A stretch of 64,000 nucleotides of DNA from Areca catechu (taxonomy: Eukaryota; Streptophyta; Magnoliopsida; Arecales; Arecaceae), in NCBI GenBank assembly GCA_021397845.1, contig CM038050.1, forward strand, positions 112,705,891-112,769,890, written 5' to 3'. The notes below the pieces were generated by a model. It worked only from the letters and a program-made list of their open reading frames with translations. It was not told where the DNA came from and made no database searches. Position numbers and translations under genes: made by a program. Position 1 is the first letter of the stretch, and the number at the start of each line of letters is the position of its first letter. Shown here one piece after another: positions 22,395 to 33,739 of this stretch.

Positions 22395-24768
22395 TGTTGG
22401 GTTTGTTGACCAAGGCGGAAACATAGATTTCAAAATTTTTATCTTATGAAATCTATACCAAACCCTTTAGCCCTAGATCTACTTAAAAAAAAAGTTAAAA
22501 TATATATCATTCATGTACATGATTTAAATATATATATATATGTAAGTTCTAACCTGTACCGCAATATCCAAAATGCAAATCTCCACCAGGTGCCCAAATG
22601 TTCACCCTCCAATGGTGATCCACACGGAGAAGAGATGAAGACAACAACTTCTTGATCTTGGATCCTCTTCTTGAATTCTTTTTCAAGAATTAATTCTTGT
22701 ACTTATAGGCTGGAATTTTCTTTCTTGAAAATTTCCTTTCTCCCTTCTTTCCTCTTCTTGATCCTTTCCTAAACTTCAATCCTTGTAGAAAATTCTTATT
22801 CGAAGTGGAAGAAAAATTAAGACAAGTAATGTCTTAATTCAAGAAAGAAAAGAGACCCTTCCTGTTTCTTTCCTTTACCGTTCAAGACCTTCCTCTTATT
22901 CTTGTTTGGGGTCAGAGTTTCGACAGAGGATACCTCTGTAAGGGAAACAATACCCAACAAGAACAAGGGGAAGGAGTATTCTGGAGAGGAAGAAAGGGAA
23001 TCTGATCTCTGAATTATCTTATATGAAAACCCCCGAGAACCAAACCCTATTTATAGATATCAGAGGGGTGTCTTTTCAAAAACAACGCAACCCTCTGCTA
23101 TCCCAAGAATCATGTTCTTTCCATCCTCACGTGTCCCCTCAGATTTTTCACGCCTTTCCTGATTTATCTCAAGATTTTTCGATGAAGAAAAACCTCGGAA
23201 GAAATCTTAAAAAGTCGCGATGTTCTGAGACGGAGTTGCGACCGAAAAGCAACAGATTTCTTCTGGCCATCTGATCTTGATCCAAGGGACTCTAGATGAG
23301 ATGCCTAAAGAAAAGATTTCCGATCCCTCCCATCTGGTTTTCACGGTAAAAGAAGTCCCCACGCGCGTGAAGAGGAGTCCACGCGTGTGGACTCTTCCTT
23401 TGGTGCGCGCGCGTGGGAAAGATGGCTTGGGCGGTCTTGGGAAAAGGGTTTAAATTGATTTTTATTCAATGTGTTCAGCCACGGGTTATCCCAATGTCCC
23501 AAAATTTAAATTAGACTCTAATTAGGTTCAATTAAAACCCAATTAAGCCCAATTCAGAACCAAATTCGAATCCAATTCGAATAGAAGTTGGGTCTGCAAC
23601 ACATGCTAGTGTGTTTGTCCTGCAAACATGATTTAATTCTAAATTAAATCGTTCATCGGCTCTCTTTTGTGTGTGACCCATTGGGTTCCACATCTAGCCA
23701 ACAGTAGGTCCGAGTGCTATTTGACTTAATTTGGTTAGATCTCAACTATGCCGATTTTGGTCAACTCAAGCTAGCTCGACTTGGTCAATTAGAATCTAAT
23801 TCTAATTAACTGATTTAAATTATCATAATTTTAATCATTTCCCTACAAGACAAGATTGACGTCTAGCAACGTATCATGTCTACCCGGAAGATGTGAAATT
23901 TTGGTGGAATTACCAAAATACCCTTTAGTGGTGAGTTACCGGGCAATTCAGTCCTTTGGTCAACTTGCATCCTGAATATGATTATGGATATTGGTACCTT
24001 GTCAAATCCAATTTCATATTCATCCCTAGCTCAATCTTTTTAATGATGATTCATTAATGAACTATTAGAAACTAATTCTAATGTTAATACTTTGATCAAA
24101 GATTTCCCGAATCATCATTTGATCGAAATTGGCTGGATGCAATATCCTCTTACAAGGGCTGATCAATTCCTTGTTGACCTACTCACAACCTTCATATACA
24201 ATCGACCATATCCAGTATCACCTCATGCATAACTCAGTGTTATGATTGAGTGTGAACCAAAATGTGGATTCATGTATATAAGGTACCATAACAGTCTCAG
24301 GTCAAAGGACCACATGCACTACTCCCACTATGAGAAATATCTATTGACAAACAGATAAGGTTCCATTAGATATTCTCAATCTGGATCTATTCAGTGAACT
24401 CATTCTCTAATGAGCACCCATATCCTAGTATTAGTGTCAAACACAAGTGACTATGAGATCAGTCACTCTCATAAATAGGAAGTGCTGATCTTTACCAGAA
24501 ACATTGATCTCCTACTCAATGTCACATTGACCAGGAATATTTTAGATTACGGTTTTAAGGCTTTAGGTCTCACTGGTTGATCTCATCATAATCCTAGAAC
24601 CATAGCACTAATCTATGGAGTTCATCATATAATAATTAAGTCACAGCGTATGATGAAAATAATGCCTTTATTGAATGATAATGTCAATACATTGATTTTT
24701 GGGATGGAAAAGGAAATATCCCAATGAAATATAATATTTCTATTGGCCTTTAGGGCATAATCCTTTCA
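22395..24768 (-). repeat. Copia LTR 3 (2374 bp), right-hand end of the array
   Basis: This is the 5' LTR of copy 3, with TATA box at 23048-23057. Its plus-strand right end (CTTTCA) abuts GCTTCAAGGCCCATATG, which is Tat gag coding sequence. This marks the insertion site of the array in element A. The following GCTTC would be the right target duplicate; its partner is outside the window. Confidence 0.94.
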
Positions 24769-25515
24769 GCTTCAAGGCCCATATGATGATCCAAGGAGCC
24801 TCCGACGTGATGTACTGCCTCACGTTCCCAGCCACCTTGAAGAAAGCTGCTCGGATGTGGTACTCGAGCATACGCCCAGGTACCATCATCAACTCTTTTT
24901 CTGAGTTAGAGAAATTGTTTGTCTTGCATTTCAAGACTTGCCGCTAGACCTCCAAGAATACGGACACACTGTTCCTCCTTCATCAGAATGAATGAGAAAG
25001 CCTGCGAGACTACATCTCCAGGTTTAATGTGGCCACGCTCGAGATCCCCGATCTCAACGAGCATGTGGCCATGTCTGCGCTGAAGAAGGGGCTTCGCACA
25101 TCCAGGCTCACCTTTTCCCTGGATACGAGATTTCTTAAAAGCTACGCTGAGCTACTTTCAAGGGCTCAAAAATATGCCGATGCCGAAGAGCAGGCGACGA
25201 ATCGATGATTGATCAAAGGGAAGCCCCCTTCAAAAAAGAAAACCAATCAGGGACAAGGTCCCCAAACTTCCAACAACAACAAGTATGCTAACCGCCGAAA
25301 GAGTCCTCCCAGGCTCCGAACATCGGACAGGAGATTCGACTCCTATACCCCCCTCAGCCTCCCTCGTGAAAAGATCCTTATGGAGATAGAGAAAGAAGGC
25401 TATCTCCAGTGGCCACATCCCATGAAGGAACCCTCTTCCGCAAGAAATAGGAATAAATAATGCCGATTCCACATGGACCATGACCACAACACCGAAGAAT
25501 GCATCCAACTAAGAG
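24769..25515 (+). pseudogene. Element A: gag remnant with zinc-knuckle-like motif
   Basis: Beginning mid-domain, the frame reads a retrotransposon Gag domain (HMMIQGASDVMYCLTFPATL, RMWYSSI) closely parallel to element C gag (40817-41311). A stop at about 24944 breaks it. Further on, SYTPLSLPREKILMEIEKEG leads into CRFHMDHDHNTEEC at about 25461-25503, the nucleic-acid-binding motif typical of Tat Gag. There is a stop immediately before that motif. Confidence 0.87.
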
Positions 25516-25799
25516 ATGCGATAGAGGATCTCATCAAAAGAAGGTATTTGGGACGGTACCTTGGTCATCAAGGACCTCGGTCAGAAGCTACTGTTCCGTA
25601 GCCACTTCCTGAAGATGCCTAACTACCAAATCAGAGGCCCACCAATGGAGGTGGGGGATGATACACTGACCTACCAACTAGAGAAGAGATGAAGACGATG
25701 CCCCGAAGCAACTCAAGGATAACAACGCTATCCTCTTCTCCGATGATGACCTTGCAGGAGTTTGGCTTTCGCATGATGATCCCATTGTAATCTCGACTG

Positions 25800-26233
25800 T
25801 TGTGGCCAACTACGATGTACAATGGATCTTAGTTGATAATTGAAGTTCGAACGATGTCTTGATCTATGATGCATTCTCTAAGATGTGTTTGCCTAGAGAT
25901 AAATTATGGAGATCCCCTATACCGCTTACTGGATTTGGAGGTAATCAGGTTGATGCCGAGGGAGAAATAATCTTGCCTGTAACCCTCAGGACTGAACCAC
26001 GACAAAAGACACTACCTATCAATTTCATGCTGGTCCGAACCCCTTCAGCCTACAACATCATTTTGGGACGGCCCGTCTTGAACAAGTTTCGGACTGTAGT
26101 GTCATCCTTTTATCTCTTGGTATGCTTCCCCACCAGGAATGGTGTCGGAGAAGTTAGGAAAGATCAGAGAGTGGCACGACAGTGCCTGATGATTCAAGAT
26201 AAGCACTCCAGTAACCCTACAACCTTGGACTAG
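25800..26233 (+). pseudogene. Element A: aspartic protease with a stop in the active site
   Basis: The frame reads VDN-stop-SS where element C has VDNGSS, so the active-site glycine codon has become TGA (GGA to TGA, about 25842). The downstream half is open for 124 codons (25859-26233) and keeps PLTGFGGN, GEIILPVTL and YNIILGRPVLNKF, conserved features of Tat proteases. Protease would release Gag and Pol products; here it cannot. Confidence 0.88.
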
Positions 26234-26287
26234 TTAGATCCAAGGGACCCAGCCACAGATTCTGGCGAACCCCTGGAGAGAACCATC

Positions 26288-27313
26288 TTGGTGTCCTTAA
26301 CTAAAAAGGACCCCACCAAAGTTGTGCAAATTGGGAGCATGCTTGATGAAAATACCAGAAGTAAGCTAATCTATTTTCTTAGGAACAATGCTGATGTCTT
26401 CGCCTGGTCGGCTTCGGAAATGCCAGGGATTCCCATCGAGGTGATCACTCATCAGTTGGAAGTTGCTCCTAGGTATAAGCCAGTTCGGTAGAAGAAGCGA
26501 AGCTTCCCCCCAAGACAAAAAGTGATAGATGAGGAAGTAAACAAGCTCCTTAAGGCTGGGTTCATTCGGGAAGCCCATTACCCCGAGTGGTTGGCCAATG
26601 TGGTAATAGTAAAAAAAGCTACTGGTAAGTGGAGGATCTGTATTGACTACACAGATCTCAATAAAGCTTGCCCAAAGGATAGCTTTTCTCTTCCAAAGAT
26701 CGACCAACTGGTCAATGCTACAGCCGGCCACCAACTGCTAAGTTTCATGGATGCTTTCTCTAGCTATAATCAGATCCAAATGGATCCCCGAGATGAGGAG
26801 AAGACGGCCTTCATCACTGACAAAGGCCTGTATTGCTACAAGATGATGCCATTTGGGCTAAAGAATGCCGGAGCGACATTTCAGAGGCTAATCAACAAGG
26901 TGTTCAAAGAACAGTTGGGGAGGAATATGGAGGCCTACGTTGATGACATGATCGTCAAGAGCCTCCTTAAAAAAGATCACATATAGGACTTGGAGGAATC
27001 CTTTAGCACCTTGTGATGCCATCGGATGAAGCTAAATCCGATGAAATGCACCTTTGGCATCACTTCTAGCAAATTTCTGGGTTTCCTTGTCACTAAGCAA
27101 GGGATTGAAGCCAACCCTGAGAAGATTCAGGCTCTCAGAGATATGAGACATCCATCCTGCAAGAAGGAAGTCCAACAGCTAACAGGGAGGATGATCGCCT
27201 CTTTAAGCAGGTTTATCTCCCGATCAGCCAAGAAATGCCTCCCGTTCTTCAAGGTACTTCGGCAGTCCCGTAACTTTGAATGGATCGAAGACTGCCGTGC
27301 TGCTTTCGAATAG
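26288..27313 (+). pseudogene. Element A: reverse transcriptase
   Basis: The pre-RT segment (26288-26491) is followed by a stop. A 154-codon RT core (26522-26986) then has KWRICIDYTDLNKACPKDSF, the catalytic Asp in LLSFMDAFSSYNQI, the MPFGLKNAGATFQRL motif and the catalytic pair in AYVDDMIVKS. After another stop and a thumb segment (27026-27313: MKLNPMKCTFGITSSKFLGF, GIEANPEKI) the frame ends at a stop. The active-site residues are intact although the frame is not. Confidence 0.93.
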
Positions 27314-28240
27314 TTGAAGAAGTATTTGGAGACCCCCCCTCTAATTTCTAAACCTTAGGAAGGCGAGGTCCTCTACTTATACCTTTCTGCTTCAGACAAA
27401 GCGGTTAGTTCAGTCCTTGTTCGAAGAGAAGAAGATGGCTCTCATAGGCCGATCTACTACATTAGTAAAGTTCTACATGATGCCGAAACCAGATATTCAA
27501 AAATGTAGAAGTTGATTTACTCTCTGATAATTATGGCAAAGAGACTATGGCCTTATTTCCATGCCCACGCCATTGTGGTGCTGACCGATCAGTCCCTGAA
27601 GGCCATTCTTTGATGCCCTGATACTTCAGGGAGGATAGCCAAGTGGGTTGTAAAACTAAACGGGTTCAACATTAGTTTTTAGCCCCGATCGGCCATGAAG
27701 GCCCAAGTACATTCATATTTTTTGGTTGAGTACACCTGGAAGTCCGAAGATGAAGTGCCTTCAGCAGAAGAGGGAAATTTGATGGATACAAAGTCTGTTT
27801 GGGTGCTCCATGTGGATGGAGCCTCCAATTCTGCTGGATGAGGGACCGGTCTCATATTAGCTGAACCCAATGGCCATACGGTAGAGTACGCCCTCCGTTT
27901 CTCCTTCCATACCTCAAATAACCAAGCCGAATACGAAGCCCTACTCGCAGGACTTTGGATCGCCAAGAGTTTGGGAGTCTGGAAACTCTAGGCTTTTTCT
28001 GACTCCCAGTTGGTCATAAATCAAGTTAAAGGGGAATATGAGGCAATGGATCTCGTCATGGTGCAGTACCTGGAGAAGGTATAAATTTTATCTTCTCAAC
28101 TAGAACATTTCGAGATCATTCATGTCCCATGGTCAGAGAACTCTTGGGCGGACGCGTTATCTCGACTTGCTACTACGGTCCCAAAATCTCTTGGTCGCAC
28201 CTTCATCGAGCACCTTGAAGTCCCAAGTATAGCAGAAGAA
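27314..28240 (+). pseudogene. Element A: two consecutive RNase H domains
   Basis: The first part (27314 to about 27760) is the standard Ty3/gypsy RNase H (YLYLSASDKAVSSVLVR, RPIYYISKVLHDAETRY, LTDQSLKAIL). The second (about 27800-28200) reads WVLHVDGASN, NQAEYEALLAGL, AFSDSQLVINQVKGEYEA and ENSWADALSRLA, with D, E and D residues of a separate RNase H fold. A second RNase H of this kind is characteristic of plant Tat elements. At least six in-frame stops are present. Confidence 0.88.
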
Positions 28241-28249
28241 GTTGCAAAG

Positions 28250-29507
28250 GTGCACCAAATTAATATCGAACCAAGTTGGATGGATCCCATTATTAAGTTC
28301 TTGAACGAGGGTGTGCTACCAAAAGACAAGGCAGAGGCCAAAAAGATCCGCTGGATGGCATCTCAATATGTCATCCTAGACGGAACTCTCTATAAAAGAT
28401 CATTTTCTCAGCCCCTACTGAAATGCTTGGGACCGACGGATGCTGACTACGCCCTGAGGGATGTCCATGAAGGCATATGCGGCGATCACTTGGGAGGCCG
28501 GTCCTTAGCATATAAAATTATATGCCAAGGATACTATTGGCCCTCCATCCAAAAAGACTTGGCTGACTTCGTGCGAAGATGTGATCAATGCCAAAGATAT
28601 GCCAACATTCAGAGACAACTAGTGAGCCATTTGACCCAGCTGACAGCCCCCTAGCCTTTTGCTTAGTGGGGAATGGATATTCTTGGCCCATTTTTGCCTG
28701 CCTCTGGGTAGAGGAAATTCCTCCTTGTGGCGATTGATTACTTTACAAAATGGGTCGAAGCCGAACCACTGGCTCAAATTATAGAAGGCAAGGTTGAGAA
28801 TTTTGTTAAAAATTCCATCATATTCCTGTTCGGGATTCCACATACAATAATCACTGACAACAGGAGATAGTTTGACAACCCAAAGTTCAAAGACTTCTGT
28901 GCTTGGTATCATGTACAGCATAGCTAACCTCCGTTGCCCACCCACAATCCAACGGAGAGGCTGAAGTAAATAATCGGACCATTCTCCACGGTCTGAAGAT
29001 AAAGTTGAACGCCGCCAAAGGACTCTGGTTCGAAGAGCTGACCTCTATTATCTGGGCATACCGAACTACCCCAAGGGCAGCCACTGGCGAATCTCCGTTC
29101 AACCTAGCATATGGTACTGAAGCCGTTCTCCTTATTGAGGTCTCCCTCCAATTTTTAAGGATTAACAACTATGAAGAGCCAGAAAACTTTGATCGTAAGA
29201 GAGTTGACCTAGATTTGCTACCGAGCACCAGGCTTTAGGCCCAGTTAAGAATGGCGATGTACCAGCAAAAGGTCACCAAATATTACAATTCCAGAGTTAA
29301 GGAGCAAATCTTTCGCACAGGGGACATGGTGCTGTGAAGGGCAGAGGTATCCAAGCCAATAGAACAAGGCAAGTTTTCTCCCAACTGGGAAGGTCCATAC
29401 TAGGTTGAAGATGTCATATGCCCAGGAACGTATCGACTCAAGACCTTAGAGGGGAAAATTTTGCCTCGACCATGGATGTACAAAACCTTCGCAAATACTA
29501 TCAATAA
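28250..29507 (+). pseudogene. Element A: integrase
   Basis: A 134-codon segment (28250-28654) carries the HHCC zinc-binding domain (VHEGICGDHLGGRSL, GYYWPSI, FVRRCDQCQRYA). The catalytic core follows with WGMDILGPF, VAIDYFTKWVEAEP and IITDNRR, then a stop. The last part of the core is frameshifted, and another segment (29005-29238) resumes IIWAYRTTPRAATGESPFNLAYGTEAV. Pol ends at TAA 29505-29507 after RKYYQ, the same ending as in element C (45624-45626). Confidence 0.9.
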
Positions 29508-29701
29508 ACTAACCTCTAAATTTCTTGTGCAAATTTGCCCGAATCTAAAATAGCCTGTTGCATCAACAAAACAACAGTCGCATGAACAGCACGATCCAGG
29601 GAATCGACCAACATCGCAAAAGGGAGTCTGATTCGCTCATCTTATCGGTATGTTCGATGAGCGCAATGGATGACCCGATCGGGCTACCAAGAAGATCAAA
29701 A

Positions 29702-30053
29702 GCATAGGGACGGTTCACGTAACCTACCCTACGGAAAATCCGAAGACATGTTGGGGCGGGCCTAATCAGCCTACCTTACACTAAAGAAGGCACAGGGATG
29801 GTTCAAGTAACCTACCCTACGGAAAACTCGAAGACATGCCGGGGCAGACCTAATCAGCCTACCTTATACTAAAGAAGGCACAGGGATGGTTCAAGTGACC
29901 TACCTTATGGAAAACCCGAAGACGTGCCGGGGCAGGCCTAATCAGCCTACCTTACACTAAAGAAGGCGTAGGGATGGTTTTTACAGCCTACCCTATGGAA
30001 AGTCCGAAGACGCACCGAGGCAGGCCTGAACAGCCTACCTTGATTATGATAAA
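29702..30053 (+). repeat. Four 88-bp tandem repeats downstream of pol in element A
   Basis: Units start at 29702, 29790, 29878 and 29966, each opening GCAYAGGGAYGG-like and containing GGCCTAATCAGCCTACCTT. They lie between the end of pol and the antisense ORFs. Element C has 97-bp repeats in the same place (45717-46100). Tandem repeats in this 3' region are a known habit of Tat/Ogre elements and a source of satellite DNA. Confidence 0.92.
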
Positions 30054-30187
30054 AATATACAAGAATGGCATAGATGCCCCACCCTACGATTCCAAGTAAT
30101 CGGGGAAGTCTACACCTTCAACATATCACAATGTAATGGAAGAGAACATAAGAGAAGTGGAAACATTTCATTTCATTTCTAAATTTT

Positions 30188-30756
30188 TTACAAAAAATAA
30201 AAAAGATAGAAGAGAAAAAGCATTGTAGATAACAGGGAAAGCACATCTAGCGACCACCCGCCGGCCCTTTTCCATGCCGTGGGGGGAGTCTTGCAAGGAA
30301 TATGAGGGGGCCCCGAGGTTCCTGTCCGGACTAGAATCCGACTTATTTCGGAGTCAGAATCGAATTTGTGTTCGGGGAAGGGAACAGAGGGTTTGATGTT
30401 GTCAAGGCCTTTCAAGTCATAAAACTTGAAGGCCTTATCCCTGCATTCTTGGAACCCATGGTGGTAAGAATCCAGAGCCGTCTCGGCGACCTCCTCTTTG
30501 AAAGCAGAAGACACCTTGAAGTCCAAGATGGCATCTGCTGCCTTCTTCTTGGCCTCCACCACCTCCGCGATGGCTGCCTCGACCTGGGTCCTGGCCTCCT
30601 CTAGTTGAGCCTCTAAGATGTGGATTTTTCTTTCTAAACAGTCAACGATAGGCTTATCATCATCGCTTAACCCAAGGAACCTTGGGCCCCCTTTTTTTTG
30701 GTGTTGATGGCTCTCCTCTTCGCCACCCTTCGAAGCTCGGAAACACTGAACTTCAT
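30188..30756 (-). pseudogene. Element A: antisense ORF2 (coiled coil)
   Basis: The start ATG at 30756 gives MKFSVSELRRVAKRRAI, matched in element B at 63722-64000 where the ATG is ATA. A frameshift in an A/G-run near 30690 precedes a 124-codon segment (30188-30562) rich in A, E and K (VEAKKKAADAILDFKVSSAF), ending SYHHGFQECRDKAFKFYDL. That ending resembles the end of antisense ORF1. The function is unknown; a coiled-coil protein expressed from the opposite strand is what the sequence suggests. Confidence 0.7.
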
Positions 30757-30842
30757 TTTGACGAGATGTCGAAGAAGGGAAGAAAGCTTCTAAAACAGGA
30801 GTTTAAAATTACGATGACCTTCAACTGGGAGAGACGGGGTCC

Positions 30843-30850
30843 TATTTAAA
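30843..30850 (-). promoter_or_regulatory. TATA-like site upstream of antisense ORF2 (element A)
   Basis: The minus strand reads CCCTTTAAATAGGACCCC, about 90 nt before the ORF2 ATG. It aligns with TTTATAAATGGGACCC of element B (63628-63634); element C has TATATAAAGAGG at the equivalent place (47581-47588). A dedicated promoter is inferred from this agreement. Confidence 0.5.
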
Positions 30851-31499
30851 GGGATCATATGCCCATGAATGACTACAGGGAGATGTGCTCTGTGCCCTTT
30901 CGCAGGTGAACTAGAGAGCGCCACGTGTCAAAGCGATGCCTCGGAACCCCAGGTGACTACTTGGGAATGATACAATCGCCAATAACTACTCTTGGAGACA
31001 GCAACCACTGGCACCCCAAATCGAGAATGGTCTTCATTATACAGCATTAAAGGCCCCCTCTTGGAAAAAAAGGAATTGGCGGTGCCTAGGGCACACAAGG
31101 ATGAGACCATTCGGATATCGACGTACTCAACGCAGGCCACAAAAATCATACTAAATATTCCTTAATCAATGGCCAACAGGAAAGTAACACCTGTCCATCA
31201 TGTCTATTCCTAGATATACGGATTAGTTATCTGACATTGGTGTGGTCCGATCATGGTCAGTCATCGGCAATGGCATTTCGGTCTTATTGCGTAATTCATC
31301 TTCGGCACCAATTGCTGACCAAATGGTTTTCAACTTCAGCCATTCGACCAGACAGCCTTTTACCTAAGCCACATTCAAGAACATGACACACCATATACAA
31401 GGAAGGAGAAAGCTACATGGTAATTCAATAAGAGAGTTTGCCGGTTACATTCCCGAAGAAAGTAAAGAAGAGACACAATGCCTAAAGTTATACAAATCC

Positions 31500-33739
31500 C
31501 TATGCATCAAATGGAAGGGACCCTACACCGCAGGATTGGAGCAGCTTATCAATCTGTGCAGAAAGAACTTCCTCGACTTGGGTTGAGTCCGGAGAGCCTT
31601 TAACCTGGGCCCCCTCCTTAGCCTGAACTCCCTTTTGGGTCGGGACTGGAATCATGCCCGAGTCTTCGACTGTGACAGGAGCCTCTTCCCCCAAGCTTGG
31701 CATCCCTTCAGCTTCTTCGATCTGGGCTGAACTTCCTCTATGGCCTACTTTGTGGCCTCATCCTCCTCCTCCTCTTCTTCCACAATGTCGAAGGTAGGAA
31801 CAGAAGAAAGATCAAGGTTAGGGAAGGCCTTACTGACCTTGGCAAGTCCATCATTAAAGCCATGCTGGTAACTGTACAAGGTCGCCTCATTCATTTCCAC
31901 CTGGAACTGCGAGGACCTCCTAAAGTTCGCTACAGCCCTACCTGCCAGCTCTTTCTAGACTTCAGATTCCCTCCTGGCCACTTCGGACTCCAGGGCCACT
32001 TCTTCAGCCCTTCGGGTTGCCTCCTCGACCACCCTGGTCAGGTCCCTCATCTTTTCTTGGTCCTCCTTGGCGGATTGATCCAAGGAGTCAACGTGCTTCC
32101 TGTTCTTCCTCATCTCCGCCCCTTGCTCAGCAATCATTAAGTGGGCACTCTTCAGCTCGCTCCTTAGGCTTCGAACTTTAGCATCCATTCAAGTGAGACG
32201 ATCCTCCATCGATTGCCTCAGCTCTTCGGCCACCTCTTTTTTGGCCCTAGCCATGTGGAGCTCCTCCTTGAGGCCATGGATGACGCTATCGACATTTCCC
32301 AAGCCCTCCTTCATGAAAGTGAAGTCATAGACCAACTGCATTGGCAAAGCGGAATTATAGGCCGAACAATCCTCCAAGCGAGAACAAAGAGAATGAAAAA
32401 TGACAAGGACTTTACCTATTGCAGAGAAGAAAAGGCAGAGTCAGATATTTTGGCAAGGCTTCAACTTCGGATAACCACTAGATCGTGGGGTAACAGAGTA
32501 ACCTTCAGTGCCCGCCTGGCAATGGCGGGGATCAACAGTCCCCCATGGGGGGAAAACTCTGAAGAGCCCGTGGGACAGCTCCCGACTGGAGACGTTTCCT
32601 GGGCGGGCTCCCTTTTGACTTGCGCTGCCTTGCCCCTATCCTTTGTTGGAGTGCAAGATAGAGGAACTTCAACCACTGGGGACAGGCTCTCCCTTATGTG
32701 GATTGGGGAGATGGCCACCGGTGGAGATTCGACTTGCTGAGGCCCTGTGGAGGCCTCCGTCATCGGTGCTACATCCTCCCCGGAGGTTCCCTGGGAGGAT
32801 GAAGTGTCCCTGCTCCCCTCAGGACCATCTCGACGAGCCCTCTTTCGAACCGCTGACCTCGAAGGATGAGGCTGAGCGGTCCTCTTCTCGGATGATTGGT
32901 GGAGCCAACTCAGGTTGGGCTTCATTTCACTGCTTGCAGACAGACAAACCTCCTTTAAGCCAATTGAACTACAACAGAAATATAGAGAAAGAGGTGAAAA
33001 TTTTCTAATTTATACCTAACACAGGGAACTCGCTGATCCCTATGAGATGGAGATTCCTCTCCTCCAATAATTCACGAATAGGAATAGCCTCCAAATCAGT
33101 CAACAAGTTGTAATCGGACTGATCAACTGCCAAGACCTTCTTCCCATCATTGGTGACTAAAAGCGGCTCCTTCCACTCTCTATTAAAACCCCATGGTTTA
33201 GTAGAAAACACAAAAGTAAAGATAGGTTTCCACCTGTGGATGGCACTGGGCATATCCTTGATGATTTTGCAACCGGGCCGAGGGCCAATTACCCACCATC
33301 CCCGACCGTGGAAGTCCCTCTTATGCATAAAGAGGGTGGTAAATAGATTGGTCCTGGGGTTCACATTAGCCATGTGACAACGGACCAAGAACCCACAGAT
33401 GTTACGAATACTGTTCAAAGTCAATTGCGCCGGCACTACCTGATACAAGCGGAAGATCTTGACGAAGAAGGGATGTAGAGGAAATCGAAGATCAACCTTC
33501 AAGTGGTCTTCATATACGGCCAGAAACCTAACAGGAGGCTTGTTCACCCGTTCCTCAAATGTTGGAAGGATTAGGGGAAAATCTTCGGGAACGTGATAGC
33601 GTTCTCGAAGGTAGGCTATCTTTCCTGGAGAAATGGAGCTGGGGACCAACTCCAGACTCACTACATCATCGGCCACCGAGGGCCCTATATTTTCCCTTTG
33701 GCTACCTATAGACTCGGCCATGATAGAAGAGCAAGACAA
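31500..33739 (-). pseudogene. Element A: antisense ORF1 (gypsy-type transposon domain plus coiled coil)
   Basis: A 244-codon segment (33005-33739) matches the plant 'putative gypsy type transposon' domain: YLRERYHVPEDFPLILP, RFPLHPFFVKIFRLYQVVPA, LVRCHMANVNP, KRDFHGRGWWVI. A Ser/Pro/Arg-rich segment (32461-32925) follows, then a long coiled coil (31955-32377: GLKEELHMARAKKEVAEEL, LKSAHLMIAEQGAEMRKNRK), a module near 31860 (YQHGFNDGLAKVSKAFP), an acidic run and the end IDKLLQSCGVGS (31500). Element B shows the same order on the other strand. Between the first two segments a stretch of about 86 nt starting GT may be an intron. Its role is unknown. Confidence 0.8.

Larger units (their letters stand above)
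2486..24768 (-). mobile_element. Tandem array of a Ty1/copia family (three internal regions, three shared LTRs)
   Basis: Three internal regions (2486-7248, truncated; 9623-14819; 17192-22394) alternate with three LTRs (7249-9622, 14820-17191, 22395-24768). Each LTR is directly followed on one side by a primer site and on the other by a polypurine-like tract. So a single LTR serves as the 5' LTR of one copy and the 3' LTR of the next. Landmarks recur at 7571 and 7575 bp, for example the gag starts at 5965, 13536 and 21111. Independent insertions would give two LTRs and target duplicates per copy, so unequal or ectopic recombination is the likely origin. The right edge lies in the gag of Tat element A; the left part is cut by E. 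Confidence 0.93.
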
